From NCBI GenBank assembly GCA_025529335.1, contig JAMYHX010000053.1:62001-126000 (forward strand): DNA of 64,000 bases. The letters run 5' to 3'. Below, piece by piece: positions 30,430 through 42,116 of the stretch. Within the stretch, counting starts at the first letter, position 1. Every line of letters begins with the position of its first letter. A program made the position numbers and the translations under genes. Below the pieces are notes generated by a model. That model did not search any database. It was not told where the DNA came from and was given only the letters and a program-made list of their open reading frames with translations. This DNA comes from Rhizopus sp. PT2906 (Eukaryota; Mucoromycota; Mucoromycetes; Mucorales; Rhizopodaceae).

Positions 30430-33400
30430 TTATTTTTCAGCTGCTCTTAAACAGTCAACGTATTCTTCAATAAAAGATAGTCCTTCCTCTGATCGAATAT
30501 GGTTTCTTGCTCCAGTTAATATTAAATCAAGTTGATTTAATAGTACTGTGTTCATGGTAGTCGTATTATTCTTTTTCATATACAGAACCTTACTGATTTG
30601 CAATAGAATAAGCACATTAATCCAAGCAAACGTAGAATGCTTCATCTTTTCACTTTCACGCCGCTTGGATAATAAAGTGTCTAAACCTAATAAAGATAAA
30701 TAAGATTGTCTTATTCTATCTACGAGTATGATTAGCTCTTCGTTTTCTTTTCTTTGGTCTATGCCAACACAGGATCCCAGCAGGAGTGAAATTGTTTCTA
30801 TCTCCGATTTATCCAGTCTTGAAGCAATCTGGTGAGCGAGGATAAACTGACGATTGGACTGCTTGATAGTCTGTTGATAGCTCATGGCTGATTGATGAGT
30901 CAATAGTTCAAGTTCGATCGTGATCTCCTGTATTTCTGGTTGTAGACTCTTTAGTTCATTAGCCTTTCTTGCCAAGATTAATGTGCCAGCTGTCTTGTAA
31001 CTTGATGATACTGATAGAAACTTAAACAGTGTTCTCAATGTGCCAATCAAGAGAGGCCGTCTACTGATATCTTGGCAGGCCTTGTTGCCAAAATGCCTTA
31101 GAATTGACAAGATAATATTAACACACCCAATCTGTACATGTTTATCTATAATCGGTTCTTGGCATTCAATCATAAACAACTTCTTGTCTGTCGTCGCCTT
31201 TCCACTATGAACCAAGCTGTTCATCCATTCGTTATTCTTGCTATTTGGTAGGCTGTTGGTCATAAAATAATAAAGGATGTAGTTCCATATTAAGTACTTG
31301 TCCTTTTCTGTCAAGTAAACTTTGCTATGGGCCTCTTCCAAGTTGATGAGCTGTATATGCCTTGTTTCAATCTCTTCTATACAACCAGTATACTGTAGCA
31401 CCTGCTTCAAGTTTCCTCGCTTGAGTAGTCGAGTCAATAACTCTAGTGTCAGATTGGATACTCTTATACTCTCTTTCGTATTCACTCCAAGATGACTACG
31501 AGTCGATCGTATCTTGTCCAGAATCTCATCCATCTTCTCTTCGAACGCAGGATTCGACTTGATATACTGCCAGTGTACATCCACACACAAAGGCAATCCT
31601 GCCAGACTTTGTTCATAATCCTCTCTTGTCATATCACTGTCTTGCCCATTCACAAACAAAGATAGCTCTACTCTCAGTGCTGCCATTAACTCATTGTCTG
31701 GTTCTCGCTTGGACTCTTCTCTGACAAACTCGAGTGCCTCCAATAGCTTCATCGGGAAGCAGATTTGGTTGTCTGGTTGGAAAATATTCAAGTTTGCGTC
31801 AGAGGGAATGCATGAGATCAACTTGGTTGCAAATTGTTCCATATTGTCATCAAACGTTTGTCCCACTGCTTTTCTGCTGAGCATCGCGAAAAATGGACTC
31901 TCGTTATTCTAGGACTATGTGATCAATATATGTATATCATGGCTTGATTATACTCACAAGTGGTATATTGATGAATTCGTCGGGTCTGACACGATGCTTG
32001 CGCTCCTATTTACATATAAAGTATGTATCATATTACATACGTAAAAGATGGTAGGATTTACTATATACCTCGTCAACAAGAAGCATATCCTTCGTCATTG
32101 TGTATCCATCAATCGTCACAAGACTTGGCGTACGTAGCGATGTGCTTGATAGATGCGTTTTCTGTTGTGATTGTTCTGGAAGGTTAGATAGACGAAATGA
32201 GATGAGTTGTTGTATTTCCTGTAAGAAGTTGCTGACCGAAGCACTATCTGGCATAGACACACTCGTTTCTGCCTCTCTAGGTATCAGCTCCCGCATATCA
32301 TCATGACTTGGAGGTGGTGGAGGAGGGGGAGAAGGCGGTGGTGGCGGTGAAACAGGAGGAGGAGGAGGAGGTGTAAACGAATTCGGGCGGTAGTAGAGTG
32401 GAAGTGGAACAGCCACTGGATACTGATGCATATAAGGAAGTTGATGATGAAATGTCGGTATTATGAACGGGTATCCCATCGAACTGGTGGCTGACGTCGT
32501 TCTTCGTTTCATACGTCGGTCTCCTTCTGGATAATACTTTCCTTTCCGCTTTTGTCCCATAATAAATTCAACTCTTTCTGTTGACCTTGTCAAATGCTCT
32601 TCTTCTCTTGGCTTTTCTTTTGGTTTCTTGGGCTCTCGTCTATTACGTTCAATGGATATCTTCACTTTAAGTGCTAATAGCTTCACTCGAATATTCTTTA
32701 TGTTTTCCTCGTTTTGTTTGATAAACCCTTCTTTTGTCCTGATATGAGCGTCTAGTTCTGTCAACTTTTCTCGAAGGTCAGATATGACTTTAGGATCAAT
32801 TAACGATTGAGATGGTTCTTCATCCTCTTCCTCTTCTTGTTGTTCTTGTTGTTCGCCTATAGTTTCTGACGAGATATTTTTGCTTTCATCCGATTCTACA
32901 TCTTTATCACTTATTGTTGTTGCCAACTGCGTGGTTTGATCATTTACAGGTTCATGTGACACATTCAATGTTTCTTCTATAACAGGTACTGCATCTTCTA
33001 TTCTCTCTATTACTGCCTCTACTTCTTCTACTGCTTCTGGTACTTGCGTTATTTCTGTTATGTCTGGTGATATGTCAGCTATAGGTATCACAGTCTCTGT
33101 CATTGCAGCTTGTGAAGATGGACTGCTTATGGGTGTTGTACTTGTCTCTGGTAGTGGTGCTGAAGCCGGCCTCTCTGGCTCCTTTTTTAACATGTTTAAC
33201 TGATTATATAACCTTTCTCGTTCCTGTATACTTTTCTTTAATTCCAATATTTCAAGTTGTCTTTTCTCCAGATAAGTCAGTGGTTTTTTCATAGTGTGTC
33301 TGTGTAAGCCATTATAGGGTATGTTGAATGGTCCATATATTCTCTCTATTAGTTCGTCAGGTTCCTCTTGAACTTCAAGAATGCAAGGTCTAATGGCAAA

Positions 33401-33466
33401 TTCTTCAGGGAGTAGAACTTCTGGATCAAAGGTATTTGTGTTTAATCTGTTACTTTCAACAGACAT
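30430..33466 (-). CDS. Uncharacterised 974-residue protein, coiled coil and polyproline
   Basis: Two long open stretches join through a 48-nt middle exon with no phase conflict: 32069-33466, 31958-32005, 30430-31908. The start is MSVESNRLNT. The N-terminal 100 residues are fairly conserved-looking (EVLLPEEFAIRPC, ELIERIYGPFNIPYNG), followed by a heptad-like segment, an acidic Glu/Ser/Thr-rich stretch (about 105-230), a predicted coiled coil (about 235-290, DLREKLTELDAHIRTKEGF), a basic patch, and a polyproline tract (about 360-392) that could bind SH3, WW or profilin. The last 490 residues are helical and low in repeats. I do not recognise the family. The proline tract and coiled coil would suit a scaffold, but that is inference. 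Confidence 0.7.
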
Positions 33467-34809
33467 TTCGTTATCAAGTGAGAGAGAGAGGAGAGAGAAA
33501 TATGAAAACTATTTTCTCTTCCCGTAAAAAGCAGACAAGGTCACAAAAATGGTGTGTCTGTATGTTTGCAGTGAGAATAAATTTGTTGCGGAGAAATTCT
33601 TGACAACTGCTCTTTTGCTGGCTTTCACTACTTTACAGGCCAGTGTAACTGTTGTTCTTTAAAGTCTCATATTTCGGACGGGCTATAGAATTGATTTGAT
33701 AGATTCAGAAGAGAGGATAAAAACTAGGGTTATTCAGATGAGTAAAGTTATCGCTTTATTGATTTAAGGGTTGAGATATTTACATTAGCGAAATCGGATA
33801 GAGAAAGGAAGTGAATTCTAAAAAGGAGATAGTATGCAATGGCTTGATATCACTGAGTTTGGTCAACCGCTACTACAAGCTCGCAACAGCTTATACATGA
33901 AGCGTTGATGTCTCCCCTTATTTACTCTTTCTACCTTGACTCAAAAATTTTGTCAAATATATTATTAGTACTGTCCATTTCTCTCTCTCTTCATATAACA
34001 AAGCAGGCCATTTGTGTCTTTGTAGACTAAATTCAGTTAATCAAAGCGAAGAGCACATACTTTCCTCGAATGTGAATCTTGTGGTACTGTATAGAACCGC
34101 GATATGAATAATGCATTAAATATACATCATATATTTGTTTACAAATCAAACATGACAATGAAAGCCCTACAAAAGACTAATGGTGTTCCCTGGATTTAAT
34201 ACGCTGCCTATAGCGGCAGTGCATTCCTTAACGCCTCGGTAAGTATTAAATGAAAAATATGTTATTCAGTACTTTTCTAGTTATAAGTGCATATATACAA
34301 GTGTATGTGTGCATACTCTTAGAGATTCACTTGTAGTAATAGGAATAATAATGACTCAAAAAATCATTGGCAGATTTCCCCTTTTTGAAAAAGTATTTTT
34401 TTGTCTGTCAGCCTAAAAACAAAAAATACCTTAAAAATTACCAAAGTAATAACCTACAAAGACTCATCTGTAACTGTAGTATACACACTACTATTTAGTG
34501 ATTAAATACAATATCTAGAGTTGAACCTAATGTTACTATAAGATCTGTTACATCTTGATCAGATAGTCAACTCAGTTTAAATACCTCAGCTTCTCAATAT
34601 ATAATTATGGATTGTGCTAGCATCTCTTTACTCTTCACTTTATTCCGAATAAAGATACAGCACAGTCTCACCGTACTTATACTTTGTCTAAATTTATTTT
34701 CAAAACCTAAATATAGCATCCTTATAGCAAAATTCTCACTCAAAACTGTAAGTAAACTAGTTTTGTATGTAGTCAAAAAACTAATCTGTTTAATTGAAAA
34801 GCCCATTCA
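33467..34809. other. Intergenic, upstream of the 974-residue gene
   Basis: About 1.3 kb, AT-rich. GA repeat at 33480-33495. No gene or element recognised; it probably holds the minus-strand promoter at its left end. Confidence 0.5.
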
Positions 34810-35316
34810 GTGTTAGTCGAAGATGATCTTATTCTGCCTTTGAAATGGAAGCCTGGCGAAGATCTTATGAGCAAGGTGGTGTTAAGTCACCCAAAGGTTA
34901 TTGATCTGGCTGTTCATTCTCTAGTTGGCAACGCATCTTTTCACTCGTATAAAGACATGACATATGTTTAACATGCAAATTGCTTATATGTAGATGCAAG
35001 CATTCCAGCCGACAGCTATACTGTAGCTCAAACCGAATGGGCTGTCACCAAAAATGCATATACTTTGTGTGTCTCGCGAGAAGCAAATAATGATAAATTT
35101 ATTCCAGTACTAGTTGTTCTTCACAAAGAAGTTAGGCATGTCACAATGTTGGAAACCATCGATTGCTGTGCGATGGTCTACGCAGGGTTTGAGCTTTTAC
35201 CTACAGTTCTGATTATCTCTATCAATGGCTCCTCTACTCTAGAAGACAACAATGAGTTTAGTGTTGTTGACAATTCATTTTTGGTGCAATGCAAGTCCGA
35301 CTTCTGGGCGCTGTGA
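34810..35316 (+). pseudogene. Decayed gene fragment with one in-frame stop
   Basis: One reading frame runs from about 34798 to 35316 with coding character throughout, broken only by TAA at 34969-34971. Upstream of it the frame reads LVEDDLILPLKWKPGEDLM and VVLSHPKVIDLAVHSLV. Downstream it reads DASIPADSYTVAQTEWAVTK, then FIPVLVVLHKEV and SDFWAL before two stops. The frame and amino-acid content continue across the TAA, so a nonsense mutation is more likely than a 28-bp intron. The pattern (SYT.AQ..W..TKNA.., IPVL.VFC) recalls a large lineage-expanded mucoralean family that I know only as hypothetical proteins; this is recall, not a search. No start codon and no intact end are seen. Confidence 0.6.
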
Positions 35317-35749
35317 TGAAGTGAGTTTGAATTACTGAAATAGAAATATGATATCTCGTACCCTTTTGGATACAAATTTTTATTTTGGTAATTGTGTCTT
35401 GAATACAGTCTTCTAGGTAGTATGGTGTTAATTGATACAAGTACTACCTACAAAACTATATAAGCTTTATAGTTTTATACTTTTAATAAAAGTGCCTTTT
35501 TTCCCCATATTACTTTTGTGCTCGGAAATAACCTTTTAGTTGATTGAAAGGTTAAATTATAGTCAAGAAAGTAAATAGCAGTGAATTTTATAAGTCGTTA
35601 GGTAAATTAAGATCCCGATACAACAATATGGAAAGACTGTAAGCGTGTTTTTTGATGATTGCTCATTTTTCATCTCAGCAATTAATCCTCTCATAAAAAG
35701 ACCCTCTTTTTTTTTTTCTTTTTTTATTGCATCTTTTTACTCTTCTGCA

Positions 35750-36541
35750 ATGTTTCGCTTTAGCCTTGCAGGTTTATTCGTCTTTATTCTCGCATTAACA
35801 ACATTCAGCTTTGTTTCTGCTGAAGAGCCTGTTATTACTGATAAAGGTAAGTAAGCAGAAAAAGATAGATTCAGTCAACTGACACTCTTCTAGTCTATTT
35901 TGACATCAAGCAAGGTGATAAAAAGCTTGGTCGTATTGTCTTTGGTCTCTTTGGAGAAGTTGTTCCCGACACAGCTAAAAACTTTAAGGAATTAACTACT
36001 GGTCAACATGGTTTCGGTTATAAAGGCTCTACTTTCCATCGTGTTATCGATCAATTCATGATTCAAGGTGGTGACTTTACCAACCACGATGGTACAGGTG
36101 GAAAGTCTATTTACGGTAGCCGTTTTCCTGACGAAAACTTCAAGATTAAGCACACTGGACCTGTAAGTTTAATATTTTGTTTTAAAGGAGCTTAAATAAC
36201 CATTCTTAGGGCCTTCTTTCTATGGCAAATGCTGGTCGTGACACTAATGGTTCTCAATTCTTCATTACTACTGTCCCTACTCCTTGGTTAGATGGTAGAC
36301 ATGTTGTATTTGGTAAGGTTATTGAAGGCATGGATGTTGTTACTTCCATCGAAAAGACTCCTACAAAGTAAGAAATAATAACCCACAAATAACAAGGCGA
36401 ACAAAAAAACTTATTTATGTTCTTAGCTACCGTAACAAGCCCAACGTTGACGTTGTTATTGAAGACTGTGGCCTTGTGGAAGAGAAAACTACTGAAAAGA
36501 AGACAGATAATGACGAAAATGTAAAGCACGCTGAATTGTAA
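35750..36541 (+). CDS. ER/secretory-pathway cyclophilin (peptidyl-prolyl isomerase B type)
   Basis: Four exons: 35750-35846, 35894-36162, 36210-36367, 36427-36541; 212 residues. A signal peptide is evident (MFRFSLAGLFVFILALTTFS). The cyclophilin domain shows VYFDIKQGDKKLGRIVFGLF, FHRVIDQFMIQGGDFT (catalytic Arg), LSMANAGRDTNGSQFFITT and WLDGRHVVFGKV. The last four residues are HAEL, a variant of the HDEL/KDEL retrieval signal. Catalyses proline cis-trans isomerisation during folding in the ER lumen. The start at 35750 is chosen because it opens the signal peptide and follows a T-rich leader. Confidence 0.94.
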
Positions 36542-36761
36542 ACACTGTTTCAATAAAAAGCTCACTCTACATTATTTCCAGAGAGAGATGTCGCACTGAC
36601 TTGTCGCTTTTTCGTATAAATTGCATTATAAAATTTGCTTATGAAAAGACTCGCTGACGTGTCGGGTTTCGGAACCTGAAATTACTAAAGTATCAAAGCA
36701 AAAGACAATGAACAATGTCACGCCTTTTTTCTTTTTCTTTCTTTTTCTGTATTGATTTATA

Positions 36762-39700
36762 ATGAGTGCAAATATTGAACAAGCCATTGATGAGAGCTTG
36801 TATTCTCGTCAACTGTAATATTAAATATTCGCCCTTCACAACCTTATCAATTATTGACGCGTTCCTCCGTAGTTATGTTTTAGGCCATGAAGCCATGAAG
36901 AAAATGAGCACTGCTCATGTATTGATTGTTGGCTTAAAGGGTCTTGGTGTCGAAATTGGTAAAAAATACAATAAAAGCAAAATATACAAAGTTACTTATA
37001 TTGTTACCGCAGCCAAGAATGTTGTTCTTGCTGGTGTAAAGAGTGTTACACTCTATGATCCTGAACCTGCTCAAATCAGCGACTTGTCCACACAGGTAAC
37101 GATGACCAGAAGGCAAAGAATAAAGTAATTAACAGCATTTTGTAGTTTTATTTGACAGAAGAAGACATTGGCAAACCTAGAGCACAAGTTACTCAGCCCA
37201 AGCTTGCTGAATTGAACCAATATGTTCCAGTTCATTTATTAGAAAATGAGTTGACTGAAGATGTATTGAAGAATTATAAAGTCGTAGTTATTACCGATAT
37301 GCCCCTTTCCAAGCAGTTGCAGATTTCCGACATTTGCCATGCAAACAACATTCACTTTATCTCTACTGAAGTTCGTGGTCTCTTTGGGTAATTTCAAAAT
37401 AGCAACTTGTTTACATTATCTAACTTATGATTATAGTCGTATCTTTAACGACTTTGGACCTATGTTCGAAATTATGGATGCAACCGGTGAAGAGCCTTTG
37501 ACCGGTATGATTGCAGGCATCTCCAAGGTAACCCTCACTTGATATATTTTTATAAAAGACTAAGCATACATCTCTAGGATGAAGAAGGTGTTATCACCTG
37601 CTTAGATGAAGTACGCCACGGTTTGGAAGACGGTGCCTATGTAACATTCAAAGAAATTGAAGGAATGGAGGAGTTGAACAATTGCACTCCTCGCAAGATC
37701 AAGGTCCTTGGTCCTTATACCTTCAGTATCGGTGATACCTCAAATTTTGGAGATTACAAGAACGGAGGCATATTTACTGAAGTTAAGATGCCAAAGCAAG
37801 TTGATTTTGTAAGTAATGAAGCTCTATGTTTATAGTTGTATAATTAACCTAGAGTTGATGTCATAGAAATCATTCAGAGAATCCTTAACCAGTCCTGACT
37901 TTTTGATCTCTGACTTTGCTAAATTTGACCGCCCTATGCAATTACACCTAGGCTTCCAAGCCTTGCATGCCTTTGTCGAAAAGCACGGACGATATCCCAA
38001 GCCTAGAAACGAACAAGATGCAGCTGAAGTGTTTGAAAAGACAAAGGAATTGGCTGAGAATTTGGAAGAAAAGCCAGAGATAGATGAGAAATTGATCAAG
38101 GAGTTAGCCTATCAATCTCAGGGTGAATTGTCACCTATGGTTGCTGTATTTGGTGGCATGGCAGCCCAAGAAGTATTAAAGGCAGTAAGTGGCAAGTTCT
38201 CACCTATTCACCAAGTCATGTACTTTGATGCCCTCGAAGCACTTCCTACCAGTGTTACCTTATCTGAAGAACTCTGTGCTCCTGTAAGTAAATATTTTTC
38301 CAATACTAAGATAAACTCACACTCTTTCGAAGGTCGGTTCACGCTATGATGGTCAAATTGCTGTCTTTGGTCGTGAGTTCCAAGAAAAGATTGCCAATAC
38401 CAACGAATTTTTGGTTGGTGCTGGTGCTATTGGTTGTGAAATGCTCAAGAACTGGGCTATGATGGGATTGGGTGCAGGTGCAAAGGGTCATCTGACTATC
38501 ACAGATATGGACACTATTGAAAAGAGTAATCTCAACAGACAATTCTTGTTCAGAGCTGGTGATGTTGGTAAATTAAAATCTGAATGTGCCGCAGCAGCTG
38601 TCACCAAGATGAATTCTGACTTGAAAAATAAGATCACCATTCATCAAGAACGTGTAGGACCAGATACTGAACGTAAGTCAACTATATAAAGGAGAGAAAC
38701 ATTACGTTAACACCACTATTAGATATCTATGATGATGATTTCTTCGAGTCTTTGGATGGTGTAACTAATGCTCTTGACAACGTTGAAGCTCGTAAGTATT
38801 TTAATAAAGAAGAGTAATATATGTGCTAATGAAATTATATAGGTAAATACATGGATAGAAGATGTGTTTATTACAGAAAGCCACTTTTAGAATCCGGTAC
38901 TCTTGGTACTAAGGGTAACACTCAGGTCATTATTCCCTTCTTGACCGAATCATATTCCTCTTCTCAAGATCCTCCTGAAAAATCTATCCCCATCTGTACA
39001 CTCAAGAATTTCCCCAATGCCATTGAGCACACTATCCAATGGGCTCGTGACTTATTTGAAGGCTACTTTAAGCAACCTGCTGACAATGTTAACTTGTATT
39101 TAACTCAACCCAACTTTGTTGAAGCAACTCTCAAACAGGGCGGTTCTAGCAAAGAAACATTAGAATCTGTCAACAATTACTTGGCCGCTGATAAGCCCGA
39201 AAACTTTGATGACTGCATTACTTGGGCACGTCTCAAGTTTGAAGAATTATACAGCAACAATATCCGACAACTCTTATTCAACTTCCCTCCTGATGCTGTA
39301 ACTTCAACAGGTCAACTCTTCTGGTCTGGACCTAAGCGTGCACCTTCACCTCTTCTTTTCGATGTCAATAACAAAACACACTTTGATTTCATCGTTCATG
39401 CTGCCAATTTGCATGCTTATAACTACGGTATCAAGGGTGAAGCAGACGAAGCCTACATCAGAAAGGCACTTGACAACGTCATGGTACCTGAATTTAAGCC
39501 CAAGGAAGGTGTCAAGATCCAAGTACAAGAAAACGAGGCAGTCGAAAATGACAGTGGTGTAGATTCTCTTGATGACTTGATCAACAAACTGCCTTCACCA
39601 TCTTCCTTTGGCAGTTTCCGTATGCAACCTGCTGAATTTGAAAAGGATGATGATAGCAACCATCATATTGACTTTATCACTGCCGCTTCTAATTTGCGTG

Positions 39701-40254
39701 CAATGAACTATGGTATTACCATTGCCGACCGTCACCGAACCAAATTCATTGCAGGCAAGATTATTCCTGCGATTGCTACTACCACAGCCTTGGTTACCGG
39801 TTTAGTCTGTCTTGAATTGTACAAGATCATTGATGGTAAGAAGGACTTGGAGCAGTACAAGAATGGTTTTGTCAACCTCGCTTTACCATTCTTTGGATTC
39901 TCTGAACCTATTGCTGCGCCTGCACTTGAATATAACGGCGTCAAATTCACATTATGGGACCGCTTCGACATTGACCGTGATATGACTTTGCAAGAATTCA
40001 TCGACTACTTCCAAAAGGAACACAATCTCGAAGTTACCATGGTTTCTTCGGGCGTATCCATGCTTTACTCCTTCTTCTTAAACAAAAAGAAGGCAGCAGA
40101 AAGACTTGGCATGAAATTGTCTAAATTGGTTGAAACTATTTCAAAGAAGCCTATTCCACCTCATGTGAAATCCTTGATTTTCGAAGTTTGTGTAAATGAT
40201 GTCAATGATGAAGATGTTGATGTACCTTATGTTCGCGTCAGAATTAGACAATAA
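36762..40254 (+). CDS. UBA1: Ubiquitin-activating enzyme E1
   Basis: Ten phase-consistent exons: 36762-36814, 36873-36958, 37013-37095, 37146-37387, 37437-37527, 37578-37808, 37867-38283, 38333-38672, 38723-38791, 38843-40254; 1007 residues, usual for the family. The inactive adenylation half has SRQLYVLGHEAMKKMSTAHV and NVVLAGVKSVTLYD. The active half has VGAGAIGCEMLKNWAMMGLG (ATP site) and DMDTIEKSNLNRQFLF. The catalytic cysteine sits in PICTLKNFPNAIEHTIQWA. The C-terminal ubiquitin-fold domain starts around FTLWDRFDIDRDMTL and ends VPYVRVRIRQ. It adenylates ubiquitin and passes it as a thioester to E2s. Nine introns crowd the 5' half while the last 1.4 kb is one exon. Confidence 0.97.
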
Positions 40255-40333
40255 TTTTGATAAATTTTATATGTTGAATAAAGCCTGTGGTCACGCTTTT
40301 TTTTCTTTTTCTTTTTTTTTTTTCTCTTTAAAA

Positions 40334-40672
40334 ATGTCATTAAGCCAGATTGGATTGTCATTGTTTCCATATCAGTACGTAAGTTCGCGAGTGATAACGG
40401 CTGCAGCTGCGGCTACAGCAAGTACCTCTACAACAGCTAGCCTTGTTCAACCGCCCTCATTCCTTGGAGGTATCATTCTGCAGTTCACACGACAAGTAAT
40501 GAAGCCAAAGGTTATCATACCAGCACTTTTAGTTATTGTTTTGCTATTTGATTTGGATGATGATGTATTAAATATAGATGATGATTTTGCAGTGTCTGAT
40601 GATGAGGAAGAACAGCAACAACAAGAAGAAGAAGAAGAGCAAGAAGAAAATGAAGAAGAGCCAAGGCAGTAG
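40334..40672 (+). CDS. Small membrane protein with acidic tail, unknown
   Basis: 112 residues from ATG 40334, which follows a TTTTTTCTCTTTAAAA leader like those of other genes here. There is an Ala/Thr/Ser-rich stretch (about 24-38), a hydrophobic segment at about 61-75 (IIPALLVIVLLFDL), then a highly acidic Asp/Glu/Gln tail (DDEEEQQQQEEEEE). One membrane span with an acidic cytosolic tail is plausible. The open frame extends upstream into the UBA1 3' end, but that part is out of frame with UBA1 and unlikely to be coding. The start is only 80 bp from the UBA1 stop. No family recognised. AATAAA follows at 40690. Confidence 0.45.
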   Translation: MSLSQIGLSLFPYQYVSSRVITAAAAATASTSTTASLVQPPSFLGGIILQFTRQVMKPKVIIPALLVIVLLFDLDDDVLNIDDDFAVSDDEEEQQQQEEEEEQEENEEEPRQ

Positions 40673-41146
40673 AAGCCATGTGACTAGAGAATAAATGTCA
40701 CACAGGCTGGCATATAAAGTGATACCAGCATATACGCATATGCAAATCAGCAATAAGAAAAAGTTATTCCATACGTGATGTCCTATTTCTCGATTGCGTA
40801 ATTCAATTATTTAATTCTTTGTGTGTTTGTAAAGATAAAATGACTTTGTATTTTTCTTGTTCAATAAAGTAAACTAGTGTTTCTAGAAAAGAAATTACTG
40901 CTCCAATAAACGTAGTATCAAACATTGTCCAATCTATCTAAAACCATGGATACCAATGCGTTTACCTATTTCCGTATTCGCGTGAGCTCCACTCTATTGA
41001 CAACAAGAGTAGTTAAAAAGCTCTAGTCAACGAAAGGACGAGATTTGGTATAAAGGGTAAGTATAAAGTAAGCATAAAGTGAAGATGGAAAAATCATGAA
41101 TGTGTTCGGGCAAACTATTTAATTTTGAAAGGTTAGGGAGATGTGA

Positions 41147-41581
41147 GAACTAAAATTCATCACGAACTTCTTGGGCCCAACCTTCCCTCCTCTTTTCCAC
41201 GACCCTGCTGAAAATAAGCGCTTCCTTTGGCTCAATAGACAAGAAGAAAGCATAACAAGCTCGGAATCGGAAAGAATCACACTCAGATACTATGAAGTCA
41301 AGTCTTCAGATGTTGAAACTGATTTAGAGTTAGCGTTTGCCGACTTGGTTTGGATGGCAACTTTTTCCCGAGATCTCATGTTGAGGAAAGCGAATAGAAA
41401 GATGATTTTTATTCAGTCGATTAGATACAGAACAATTGTGTACTTTGTAGAAGAAACTTTTCTGGAGATTACTACAATGACGAGCATTTTGTCATTTGAT
41501 GTACCAAGAACAGCTGGTGACTTGGACGATCTTCTTTCAAAGACTGATTCTTTTAAAAAAAGTTTGCCATTTATATCATAA
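41147..41581 (+). CDS. Orphan ORF, probably an exon or remnant of a larger gene
   Basis: Open for 144 codons with balanced amino-acid usage: FPPLFHDPAENKRFLWLNRQ, then LELAFADLVWMATFSRDLM, RKANRKMIFIQSI and RTAGDLDDLLSKTDSFKK. No ATG at the 5' end, and a stop precedes 41147, so either an exon with an unseen upstream partner or a truncated remnant. An imperfect inverted repeat (41587-41597 and 41624-41635) follows. The minus-strand ORF at 41665-41862 (with CPPGPDQSPGTLMPNK) may be another remnant. No family recognised. Confidence 0.4.
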   Translation, partial: ELKFITNFLGPTFPPLFHDPAENKRFLWLNRQEESITSSESERITLRYYEVKSSDVETDLELAFADLVWMATFSRDLMLRKANRKMIFIQSIRYRTIVYFVEETFLEITTMTSILSFDVPRTAGDLDDLLSKTDSFKKSLPFIS

Positions 41582-41892
41582 TGATTGCGACATTTGGAGG
41601 AGAATGCTTTGGATACGATTAATCCAAAGTGTCGCAAACCAAAGAAACCATCGTTTTCTTTACATTAAATTAATTGTCCCTTCTTCAGAATAATAAAATG
41701 CTTTAATGGTCTTTTATTGGGCATTAACGTCCCTGGGGATTGATCTGGTCCGGGCGGACATTTGAATGATTCCATTATGCGCTCAATTGGATCATTGCGT
41801 TTTCCCAAGAAGTGCGGCAACTTAATTTGTTTTAGTGCGACATCGTGCTGACAAAGGTGCATTTCTCTCTTTCTTTCTTTACAAATAAAAAG

Positions 41893-42078
41893 ATGCCCTC
41901 GAGTAATAAAATACGTATACCAAATCAGTCAAGAAGCGATATTCATCCAGCATTTCAAGGAACACATTATCGTCCACATTCATCAAACACATCACACCCA
42001 TTCAACTCTGCTGCTATTAACCCAATGTTCTATGGTTACTATTCCAACCAAACTCCATATCAACCAAGCAAGTTATAA
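41893..42078 (+). CDS. Possible small gene, 61 residues
   Basis: ATG 41893 follows a CT-rich leader (TTTCTCTCTTTCTTTCTTTAC) as other genes here do, and AATAAA is found 12 bp after the stop. The peptide (MPSSNKIRIPNQSRSD..., FYGYYSNQTPYQPSKL) is polar, rich in Asn, Ser, Pro and Tyr, with no membrane span or known motif. It stops 39 bp before the convergent kinase stop. It could also be a first exon or chance. Confidence 0.35.
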   Translation: MPSSNKIRIPNQSRSDIHPAFQGTHYRPHSSNTSHPFNSAAINPMFYGYYSNQTPYQPSKL

Positions 42079-42116
42079 TAGAAACATGGAATAAAACTTT
42101 TTTTATTTTTATGCAT

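Noticed and set aside
31884..33466. Treating 30430-31884 and 32033-33466 as two genes
   Set aside because: A 48-nt exon at 31958-32005 joins them with consistent phases, and the first ORF has no stop of its own before its donor site.
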